A stretch of 6,897 bases of DNA from contig DEAW01000110.1 of NCBI GenBank assembly GCA_002348315.1, forward strand, positions 1 through 6,897, given 5' to 3'. Each line of letters starts with the position of its first letter. The first letter of the stretch is position 1. Of this stretch, positions 1 to 5,361 are shown piece after piece. The translations under genes and the position numbers were made by a program. The DNA is from Planctomycetaceae bacterium UBA2972 (lineage in GTDB: Bacteria > Planctomycetota > Planctomycetia > Pirellulales > Pirellulaceae). The notes under the pieces were generated by a model. The model was not told where the DNA came from and did not search any database. It saw only the letters and a program-made list of their open reading frames with translations.

Positions 1-2
1 AA

Positions 3-269
3 GCCGTCCATCTGTCTATTGACGAAATCAACGACCGTGACATCAGATTTATTGCAGCATTGCCAAAACTTCAACGCCTGGAGTTCAACGCAGACAATGG
101 CATGAAAAACATCTGTACCGAAGATTGTGCAAAGCACCTGTGTGAAGCGAAGTGTCTAACACGTCCCGTCATTCAGGAAGGTCAGTTCACCAACCACTTC
201 ATCAAACGAATTTCCAAAAAACTGCCAAACCTTAAGGACGCGAATGCCCGTGTCCGACAACCGGATTAA
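3..269 (+). CDS. C-terminal end of a leucine-rich-repeat protein (5' end outside the window)
   Basis: The frame is open from the first bases of the window to a TAA at 267-269, so the start lies upstream; the TTG at 60 is internal and need not be a start. The 88 visible residues show a planctomycete-type leucine-rich-repeat pattern: an aspartate-rich turn, then IAALPKLQRLEF (visible residues 18-29), and a second PNLKDA-type strand near residues 75-80. Such repeats form curved binding surfaces, usually in exported or surface proteins, but the partner cannot be told from this end alone. The stretch at visible residues 38-51 has four cysteines spaced CxxxC-x4-CxxxC, which is unusual in such a repeat and could form disulfides or bind a metal (inference). 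The protein ends about 10 residues after the last repeat with no membrane anchor. The repeat assignment is by pattern only; the full domain structure is unknown. Confidence 0.6.
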   Translation, partial: AVHLSIDEINDRDIRFIAALPKLQRLEFNADNGMKNICTEDCAKHLCEAKCLTRPVIQEGQFTNHFIKRISKKLPNLKDANARVRQPD

Positions 270-359
270 CTCCGGCTCATACTTCACAACATCTGAATCT
301 AAACAATAGATGAGTTGCTGATTGCGTCTCAGATTAAATTGATCACCCGCCACTGGCCA

Positions 360-389
360 TTACCTCTTTGGCAAGGATTCATTTATAAT
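360..389 (+). promoter_or_regulatory. Candidate sigma70-type promoter for the 445 gene and perhaps the large gene behind it
   Basis: A perfect TATAAT lies at 384-389. The best -35 at normal spacing is TTACCT at 360-365, 18 bp upstream and only a partial match to TTGACA. Transcription would start near 396, leaving a leader of about 50 nt. That leader carries GGAGG at 401-405, too far (39 nt) from the ATG at 445 to serve as its ribosome binding site. The remainder of the 270-444 gap shows nothing else I can support. Confidence 0.3.
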
Positions 390-444
390 ACTGTTTACCT
401 GGAGGCTCGAATTTCCCCACTGCATATACTCCACAGCTTGATTT

Positions 445-726
445 ATGTCCGACAATCCTCTTAACATAACCTCACGGGATGTCCCAACCTTTAACTGTCT
501 GGTTCACGTTTGTTCAACGGAACAGGGAGTTCGTGCGCGAGTGGCCAATCTCGCAGGTATCGAAATCACCGCCAGTGATGAACGAGCTGCCTTAAGCAAA
601 CTCGTACCAGCCTTCAAAGCCAAAGTGCAACAAATCCTTGATGCCAACGAGTCAATCCCCTGGATTGAACCTCCACTGGAAGCCAACAACGACGAACAGA
701 CTCGTTATATTCCTATTCATCTATAA
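445..726 (+). CDS. Small conserved planctomycete hypothetical protein, possibly HicB-like fold
   Basis: This 93-residue protein has no signal peptide or membrane segment, so it is probably cytoplasmic. The start is firm: an in-frame TGA at 439-441 lies just upstream, so the ATG at 445 is the first possible start. No Shine-Dalgarno sequence is visible. The region around residues 19-55 (a short strand, then GVRARVANLAGIE, then an alanine-rich helix) resembles the strand-strand-helix layout of HicB-like proteins. The segment IPWIEPP near residues 70-76 and the C-terminal IPIHL fit a family I recall as common in planctomycetes, but I could not search for it. There is no HicA-like toxin gene beside it, so a toxin-antitoxin role is not supported. 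It ends 58 bp before the large DUF1553 gene with no visible terminator between, so the two may be co-transcribed. Confidence 0.75.
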   Translation: MSDNPLNITSRDVPTFNCLVHVCSTEQGVRARVANLAGIEITASDERAALSKLVPAFKAKVQQILDANESIPWIEPPLEANNDEQTRYIPIHL

Positions 727-784
727 CCATTAATCCGTCCTCTTTCCGGCAAAGAACATAAACGCCAGGCATTACAATTAGGTA

Positions 785-3700
785 ATGAAGCAAGCACTCG
801 TTATTTCCGTATTGTTGTTAAGCGTAGCCACGTGTCACAGCACAGAATACAGCACCCTGGTTACAAATCAATCTCCGGTTGTGTATTGGAATTTCACGAC
901 TCCGGATCATACCGGCACACTGAAATTACGACCTACGCTTCACGATACTGCAGCACCACGGCGAGGCGTTGACGGACTGGCCGGAACTTTTTCCCGTTCC
1001 ACATTAAACGGGCATTTGTTGGGTGAACTCAACAACACCAACAACAAATCGTTGCAGGACATTCTCAATGACTCTTTTGCATTAGAGCTGTGGTTTTTAG
1101 ACGAGGCTCCTGCTCCCAATGACAAGATTAATTACTCAATCTTTTACAAAGCTGACCGCAATAACTTCACCCGCAATTCGATGTGGCTCTATCGCAAACG
1201 ACAGGACGGACACTTGCTGTTTACGATTCAAAGCACTGACGAAAACCGGTTGCAGTTAGCAATCAACAATCCCGCCGCATCAACACCTTTCACCGAACGA
1301 ACATTCCACCATTTAGTCATCAACGTCGACCGTCAGGCCACCCCGAATGAAGGTCGTGTGACAGCCTATCTTGACGGCGAGGAAGTCAGCCAGGCCGCGT
1401 TTGATGCGAATCTATCGTTTCAAAATAATGGAAACCTGATCTTTGGTAATAACCATTCACTAAACAGTCCCTGGGAGGGACGACTCGACGAGTTAGCGAT
1501 CTACTCGAAACCACTTCACACCGACCAGATCTCTTCTCATTTCAAAGTTGGCAAGAACACCCTCAGCCCAAACACCACAAGTGTCCGCAACCACCAGGCC
1601 AAGGAAGAGTTTTTCGAAACGAAAATTAGACCCATTCTGGTCGAACGTTGTGCCATCTGTCACTCCGGAGAAGATTCTAGTGAAAGCCCGCTCTCTGTCG
1701 ATTCCCGGAGTGCTCTGCTTAAAGGCGCTAAATATGGACCGGCTATCATACCGAACCGTGCCGAAGACAGTCTCCTAATTGCTGCTATCCAAAAGACTCA
1801 TAAAGAACTACGGATGCCTCCTGACCAGGAGGATCAATTATCCAGAGATGAAATCCGTCTGTTTTACCAATGGATCAATGACGGCGCGGTCTGGCCAGGC
1901 TCCGAAACTGAACAAGCGATGAATTCGGAATCGCCGGAAGCCACATCAATAGAGGCTTCAGCTGAAATCGACTGGGCCTTTCAACCTCGAAAGGTTTCCA
2001 CTCCTCCAACCAGTTCGAATCCTCGCTGGAATACCAACGGAATTGATCAGTTTATTGAGGCGGCCCGTCAAAAGAATGGCCTCACGGCAAATCCACCTGC
2101 CACCAGACGGACTTTGATTCGCCGTGCGACACTAGACCTCACCGGGTTACCTCCAACTCACGAGGAGGTTCAGCAATTCCTCGACGACCCCGACACGGAT
2201 CAGCTTGCCTTTGCCAAAGTAATCGACCGCCTGCTCGCCTCTCCGCGCTACGGTGAACGTCAGGGTCGACTCTGGCTGGATGTCGCCCGGTATGCGGACA
2301 CACAAGGCGATGTTGGAGACATCCCCATCCATTCTGCTTATCGCTATCGCAATTGGGTAATCAACTCATTGAATAGCGACATGTCTTACAAACTATTTGT
2401 ACAAGCTCAAATTGCCGGAGATTTACTGGCTCGATTATCCTCAGACAGCGAAGAAGCTAAAGGACTCAATGTCGCAACAGGATTTATTTCACTGAGCCGT
2501 CGGTTTGGCAATCGCAAAGCAGACAGCCTTCACATGACCATTGAAGACACGCTGGACACACTGGGACGTGGAGTCATGGGCATCACACTACGTTGCGCGC
2601 GATGCCACGATCACAAATTCGACCCAATCCCGACCGCAGACTATTACGCCTTGTACGGAATTTTCAACAGCACGGTCTATCCCTGGATGGGCATGTCCGA
2701 CGAAAAATCACCTTCCAATCTCAATCCGCACGATCTCCTAAACAGCTCTGAACAGGCATCAAGCGAATACTGGGAGTTAATTGCTCATTACGAATACCAG
2801 ATCAACAATCACTTTCGACCATGGCTAAAGCCAACGCTAGATGCTTTTAAGGAAACGGATACACAGCTAAAAGAAAAGCAGGCTCAGCTCAAAGACGCCA
2901 TAAACCCTTCTGATGATCAGATCACCAAGCTAAAAGCCGACATCAAACAATTAGAATCTGAACGTGAAGAGCATCTCAATTATCGCAGCGGAGCATTTCG
3001 GGAACTGATGCTGCATGGACTAAATTGGATCCGTTCCGAGAAAGATCGACTAGCCGAAGATCCTCCCTATGAATTTGTATTTTCGGTCCGGGAAGGTAAA
3101 GCCGCTGATTCTCCTATCCACCTGAGAGGAAATCCGGAAAATCACGGGGAAGTCATTCCTCGACATTTCCTAACCACGATTACCCCCGCCGAACAAACCA
3201 AAATCACTTCCGGTTCCGGCCGCTTGCAATTGGCCAATTGGATCACCAGCGATGATCACCCGCTCACCCCTCGCGTGGTTACTAACCGTATTTGGGCTCA
3301 GCATTTTGGCCGTGGCATTGTCGAAACCATGGATAATTTCGGCCGTCAGGGCAAGAAACCCACTCACCCTGAACTTTTGGACTGGCTTACAGATTCCTTT
3401 GTTAAAAACGGATGGTCGCTGAAAAAACTTCATCGACAGATCATGCTTAGCCAAACGTATCAACTGAGCAGTCTCGATGCCGGCGAGGACATCCAGATCC
3501 GTGATCCCGAAAACGTCTACTTATGGCGGTTTTCACGGCAACGCCTCGATGCAGAATCGATTCGTGACTCGATCCTGTTTACCAGCGGGAGACTTGATTT
3601 AACACAACCGGGAGCACATCCACTCGACCCCTGGCAAAAGACTCGATACAACCTCAACAACCCGTTTAACAAGGAATACGACCACAACCACCGCAGCGTC

Positions 3701-4093
3701 TATCTCATTACGCAAAGGATTTTCCGACATTCACTATTGGGACTGTTCGACAGTCCTGACACCAACAGCAGTACCTCTGAGAGACCATCGACCAACGTAC
3801 CGGCACAGGCATTATTCCTGATGAATTCAAGTTTCATCAGCGACCACTCCCATGCCTTAGCGATCCGCATGACGAACGCTGGCGAATCCGACGAAACGCG
3901 TGTGAGTTGGCTCTTTGAACATCTGTATAGTCGAGAAATCACAGCGACTGAGCAGGATGGCATCCAAACCTTCCTAAGTAATTACAGAGAGTCACCCGTC
4001 ATTCAACCGATTTCATCAGCCGCGGCCCTGCCCGAGTATCAGGCGCTTTGCCGAGTCCTATTAACTAGTAACGAATTTTTTTACATCGACTAG
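785..4093 (+). CDS. Secreted LamG-PSCyt1-DUF1549-DUF1553 multidomain protein (planctomycete cytochrome c family)
   Basis: The 1102-residue protein opens with an export signal (MK, then a hydrophobic run at residues 4-16), so it acts in the periplasm or outside. A LamG/concanavalin-like domain covers about 25-255 (GRLDELAIYS at 232-241), which suggests glycan binding. PSCyt1 covers about 275-371, with heme motif CAICH at 289-293, a possible axial methionine in RMPPD (Met344) and WINDGA from 363. DUF1549 covers about 420-630, with RRATLDLTGLPP at 446-457, SPRYGER at 486-492 and a second motif CARCH at 604-608. A charged coiled coil at about 688-730 leads to DUF1553 (about 809-1085). The C-terminal EFFYID is the usual end of this family, so the protein is complete. 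Homologues are abundant in planctomycetes, usually beside DUF1501 genes; a role in handling polysaccharides is often proposed but unproven. The reaction is unknown. The start has only a weak AGG at 780-782. The partner DUF1501 gene here lies 1.26 kb away. Confidence 0.95.
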   Translation: MKQALVISVLLLSVATCHSTEYSTLVTNQSPVVYWNFTTPDHTGTLKLRPTLHDTAAPRRGVDGLAGTFSRSTLNGHLLGELNNTNNKSLQDILNDSFALELWFLDEAPAPNDKINYSIFYKADRNNFTRNSMWLYRKRQDGHLLFTIQSTDENRLQLAINNPAASTPFTERTFHHLVINVDRQATPNEGRVTAYLDGEEVSQAAFDANLSFQNNGNLIFGNNHSLNSPWEGRLDELAIYSKPLHTDQISSHFKVGKNTLSPNTTSVRNHQAKEEFFETKIRPILVERCAICHSGEDSSESPLSVDSRSALLKGAKYGPAIIPNRAEDSLLIAAIQKTHKELRMPPDQEDQLSRDEIRLFYQWINDGAVWPGSETEQAMNSESPEATSIEASAEIDWAFQPRKVSTPPTSSNPRWNTNGIDQFIEAARQKNGLTANPPATRRTLIRRATLDLTGLPPTHEEVQQFLDDPDTDQLAFAKVIDRLLASPRYGERQGRLWLDVARYADTQGDVGDIPIHSAYRYRNWVINSLNSDMSYKLFVQAQIAGDLLARLSSDSEEAKGLNVATGFISLSRRFGNRKADSLHMTIEDTLDTLGRGVMGITLRCARCHDHKFDPIPTADYYALYGIFNSTVYPWMGMSDEKSPSNLNPHDLLNSSEQASSEYWELIAHYEYQINNHFRPWLKPTLDAFKETDTQLKEKQAQLKDAINPSDDQITKLKADIKQLESEREEHLNYRSGAFRELMLHGLNWIRSEKDRLAEDPPYEFVFSVREGKAADSPIHLRGNPENHGEVIPRHFLTTITPAEQTKITSGSGRLQLANWITSDDHPLTPRVVTNRIWAQHFGRGIVETMDNFGRQGKKPTHPELLDWLTDSFVKNGWSLKKLHRQIMLSQTYQLSSLDAGEDIQIRDPENVYLWRFSRQRLDAESIRDSILFTSGRLDLTQPGAHPLDPWQKTRYNLNNPFNKEYDHNHRSVYLITQRIFRHSLLGLFDSPDTNSSTSERPSTNVPAQALFLMNSSFISDHSHALAIRMTNAGESDETRVSWLFEHLYSREITATEQDGIQTFLSNYRESPVIQPISSAAALPEYQALCRVLLTSNEFFYID
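4073..4093 (+). repeat. Flanking direct repeat, left copy: 3' end of the DUF1553 gene
   Basis: The last 21 bases of the large gene (codons for E-F-F-Y-I-D and TAG) match 5337-5357 at 18 of 21 positions. The three differences turn TTT into ATT, ATC into ATT and GAC into GAT: one conservative change and two silent ones. The repeat brackets the interrupted region. A looser match (ATTAA, with a 3-base gap) extends about a dozen bases upstream in both copies. Confidence 0.8.
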
Positions 4094-4140
4094 GGATTCC
4101 TTGTTTAGGTAATCGTCGGTGTGTAGGCCAGATATGAACC

Positions 4141-4183
4141 TTATGACGTGTTCTACGAAATAATAGAACGAAACACGTTATAA
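4141..4183. repeat. Imperfect palindrome, 12-bp stem hairpin
   Basis: Bases 4141-4152 (TTATGACGTGTT) pair with 4172-4183 (AACACGTTATAA) over 12 positions with one G-T pair, around a 19-nt loop. The loop allows a competing pairing of GTTCTA (4150-4155) with TAGAAC (4164-4169). GTTCTACG (4150-4157) can also pair with CGTAGAAC (4184-4191). No T-run follows, so it does not look like an intrinsic terminator. It lies 48 bp after the DUF1553 stop codon. It could be a recombination site, a folded RNA or a palindromic intergenic repeat. Confidence 0.6.
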
Positions 4184-4254
4184 CGTAGAACAACTCGTTA
4201 TACGCCGGATATGGTAAAAAGTGTACGCTAAAGCCCAGAAGTAGCGTCATGCCG
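4164..4254. repeat. Cluster of degenerate TAGAAC...CGTTATA units
   Basis: Two tandem units, starting at 4164 and 4186, share TAGAAC followed within a few bases by CGTTATA. A third, weaker unit begins near 4238 (AGAAG...CGTCATGCCG). A fourth, inverted unit is the left arm of the hairpin at about 4136-4157. The unit at 4185-4207 (GTAGAAC, 5-bp spacer, then GTTATACGCCG) resembles the left half of integron attC sites as I remember them. The matching right half does not follow in the correct order, so I do not call it attC. Confidence 0.45.
4212..4230 (+). repeat. 19-bp direct repeat, left copy
   Basis: TGGTAAAAAGTGTACGCTA matches 5260-5278 at 17 of 19 positions. The two copies lie 1048 bp apart on either side of the membrane-protein gene. 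Weaker similarity extends upstream (AAC..CGT..TAC in both). Confidence 0.65.
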
Positions 4255-4458
4255 CGAACGCTGTGGGCCTCTCCAAAAACCACAGAATCGCGCAATACAG
4301 GTCTGCGATCTTATTGTTCGCGAAATAAACTTTGCTGTTTTGTTAATCATTTTCCGATGTAGCCTAAACGCTACAACACTACGACTGTGTGGACTAATTA
4401 CCACTGCTTTCAGCATTGTTCAACAGCTACCATTAGTGCGATAGCAACAGTTTGATAT
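4231..4458. other. Non-coding leader region of the membrane-protein gene
   Basis: I see no credible gene here: the short open frames on either strand look like chance. It contains several short inverted repeats. CTGTGG (4261-4266) pairs with CCACAG (4280-4285), nested inside CGCGAAC (4253-4259) with GTTCGCG (4316-4322). A small perfect hairpin follows (TGTAGC at 4358-4363 with GCTACA at 4370-4375, 6-nt loop). GTTCGCGAAATAA at 4316-4328 also echoes GTTCTACGAAATAA at 4150-4163. No convincing promoter for the 4472 gene was found, though one is needed if the upstream transcript ends after 4093. Confidence 0.4.
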
Positions 4459-4463
4459 AGGAG
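4459..4463 (+). promoter_or_regulatory. Strong ribosome binding site fixing the start at 4472
   Basis: AGGAG at 4459-4463 lies 8 nt before the ATG at 4472, an ideal spacing. It is the only good Shine-Dalgarno sequence in front of any gene in this window. Confidence 0.7.
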
Positions 4464-4471
4464 ATGCCGAA

Positions 4472-5146
4472 ATGCTGGAGGACTTGCGAATTACTCTTTT
4501 CCTAGTGCTTATATTCTTTTCAATCCTGTTCGGTGTTCCCGTTTGGTTGACTATTCTTCTAAAAAACAAAACGCCGTCGGGCTTTAAAGAACGGGTTGAT
4601 GACTCAAACACGCTGATTAAGCGACCCGTGACTAAAGCAACGCTTACTCTGGAAAAAGACCGTGAGATGATTAGCACTGATGGATTACAACCGGAGCCTA
4701 GGGAGTCTAATGCTAAACCGAACAAAGGGGACTTCCAATCCGCCAATCGCTCGTATGTCGTGGTAACTGTCCGGACACTAATAGTCTTTTCAATCTTAGT
4801 CTATACGATTTCTCTTGCGATGCCTTTCCACTTCTTAAGTAAAGATCACCCCGGAGGTGGTCTCTTTGCGTTAACAATAGGTATTATCTACTTTCCGTTC
4901 TGGCTTCCAAACCCGCTATTCTTCATCGCAATAGCCTTGGCTGCTAAATGGAGAATGTTAGCGTCAAGTATATTCGCGTTTGCAGCCGTCTTTATCAGTG
5001 GCGGACTTATCGTATCTAATCCGGAAATCCATCCTGGCGATTTCCTGGAACATACCGGGCCAATTGCTTTCGTTTGGTTTTCAAGTTTTCTCCTGTTGTT
5101 AATTGCCTGCGTAATTGGGTTAACTTTAGAACCATGGAGCAGCTAG
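4472..5146 (+). CDS. Multi-pass integral membrane protein of unknown function
   Basis: The 224-residue protein has a hydrophobic segment at 7-30, then a charged, probably disordered linker (31-93). Four further likely membrane segments follow, at about 97-117, 131-158, 161-182 and 196-218. The third holds the run FPFWLPNPLF (141-150), whose prolines may break the helix. The C-terminal half has the layout G...L...W..NPL...KW...A, then a late W-x-x-S segment. I recall this from a loose group of small uncharacterised membrane proteins common in planctomycetes, which I could not check. No catalytic motif is visible. The start is well supported by AGGAG 8 nt upstream. The gene is richer in A+T than its neighbours and sits alone between the DUF1553 and DUF1501 genes, so it looks like acquired cargo rather than part of their pathway (inference). 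No terminator follows its TAG stop. Confidence 0.8.
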   Translation: MLEDLRITLFLVLIFFSILFGVPVWLTILLKNKTPSGFKERVDDSNTLIKRPVTKATLTLEKDREMISTDGLQPEPRESNAKPNKGDFQSANRSYVVVTVRTLIVFSILVYTISLAMPFHFLSKDHPGGGLFALTIGIIYFPFWLPNPLFFIAIALAAKWRMLASSIFAFAAVFISGGLIVSNPEIHPGDFLEHTGPIAFVWFSSFLLLLIACVIGLTLEPWSS

Positions 5147-5265
5147 TTCCTGTTATATCTTTCACAATTTTCTTTATGATAATACCAAAGAGGGCTCTGT
5201 CTCGCCGAGTGGTTGCGTGGTCATTTTGTTCACGCATATCAACCGTGTACAATTTAAAGTGGTAA
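5134..5265 (+). CDS. Possible 43-residue small hydrophobic protein overlapping the membrane-protein gene
   Basis: An ATG at 5134 in another frame overlaps the end of the 4472 gene by 13 bases and runs to a TAA at 5263-5265. The product has one short hydrophobic stretch (residues 4-17), then a basic tail containing KRALSRR. The overlap would allow translational coupling, but there is no ribosome binding site of its own and no recognised family. Its stop codon lies inside the right copy of the 19-bp repeat. It is probably a chance frame and is listed only because of the coupling geometry. Confidence 0.15.
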   Translation: MEQLVPVISFTIFFMIIPKRALSRRVVAWSFCSRISTVYNLKW

Positions 5266-5278
5266 AACGTGTACGGTA
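5260..5278 (+). repeat. 19-bp direct repeat, right copy
   Basis: TGGTAAAACGTGTACGGTA is the partner of 4212-4230, with two mismatches. A further CGTGTAC lies at 5244-5250, so the GTGTAC core occurs twice here and once on the left. Confidence 0.65.
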
Positions 5279-5282
5279 CACG
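5268..5282. repeat. Perfect palindrome CGTGTAC-G-GTACACG
   Basis: Two 7-base arms, 5268-5274 and 5276-5282, are exact reverse complements around a single G. The left arm lies within the right copy of the 19-bp repeat. The one-base centre suits a dimeric protein binding site better than an RNA hairpin. The function is unknown. Confidence 0.5.
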
Positions 5283-5336
5283 CTTTGAGCTGACGGTTAC
5301 AGGAATCGCTCTAGACGTATAGCAACATTAATTCGA

Positions 5337-5357
5337 GAATTTATTTACATTGATTAG
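5337..5357 (+). pseudogene. Relic of a DUF1553 gene 3' end (right copy of the flanking repeat)
   Basis: In one frame these bases read E-F-I-Y-I-D-stop, the typical C-terminal end of DUF1553 proteins, and match the real gene end at 4073-4093 in 18 of 21 positions. The open frame upstream goes back only to a TGA at 5286-5288. Apart from a leucine and spacing like the real end, it shows no clear DUF1553 sequence, so only the tip is left. The relic stop is 4 bases before the GTG at 5362. This implies that a DUF1553 gene once directly preceded the DUF1501 gene. Confidence 0.6.
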
Positions 5358-5361
5358 CCCC

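Larger units (their letters stand above)
4094..5336. mobile_element. Candidate inserted segment between the DUF1553 and DUF1501 genes (no recombinase seen)
   Basis: This 1.24-kb stretch separates two genes that are normally adjacent, and it is bracketed by the 21-bp imperfect direct repeat formed by the DUF1553 gene end. It is AT-richer than its surroundings: by hand count, 24 of 60 bases are G or C in both 4501-4560 and 4861-4920, against 39 in 2221-2280 and 29 in 3661-3720. It holds one supported gene (4472-5146), long non-coding flanks of 378 and about 190 bp, and several internal repeats and hairpins. No transposase, integrase or long terminal inverted repeat is visible. It may be a passive (non-autonomous or cassette-like) element or a piece exchanged by recombination between paralogous DUF1553 gene ends. 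That it was inserted is inference; the repeats are directly visible. Confidence 0.45.

Noticed and set aside
261..275. Hairpin CCGGA-TTAAC-TCCGG over the stop codon of the leucine-rich-repeat gene, as a terminator
   Set aside because: The stem is only 5 bp and no T-run follows.
445..726. HicB-like antitoxin of a toxin-antitoxin pair
   Set aside because: No small HicA-like gene lies on either side, and the downstream gene is a large secreted protein. The fold resemblance alone does not support a toxin-antitoxin role.
4141..4330. A complete integron attC site
   Set aside because: The left-half-like box at 4185-4207 has no matching right half after it. The complementary GTTCTAC lies upstream, in the wrong order, and the standard GTTRRRY core is absent.
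4358..4375. TGTAGC/GCTACA hairpin as a terminator
   Set aside because: The 6-bp stem is perfect but is followed by an A- and C-rich sequence rather than a T-run, and it lies 265 bp after the DUF1553 stop codon.
4065..4416. Reverse-strand open frames of 76 and 62 codons (4065-4295 and 4228-4416)
   Set aside because: They overlap the hairpins and the DUF1553 gene end, overlap each other, have no ribosome binding site and resemble no known family.
4094..5336. An insertion sequence with terminal inverted repeats
   Set aside because: The only supported protein is a membrane protein without transposase motifs, and the segment ends are not inverted copies of each other. The 21-bp bracket is too long and too diverged for a typical target duplication.
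5286..5357. A longer DUF1553 pseudogene in front of DUF1501
   Set aside because: Translating upstream of the relic tip gives no DUF1553-like residues and meets a stop at 5286-5288. Only the last six or so codons are recognisable.
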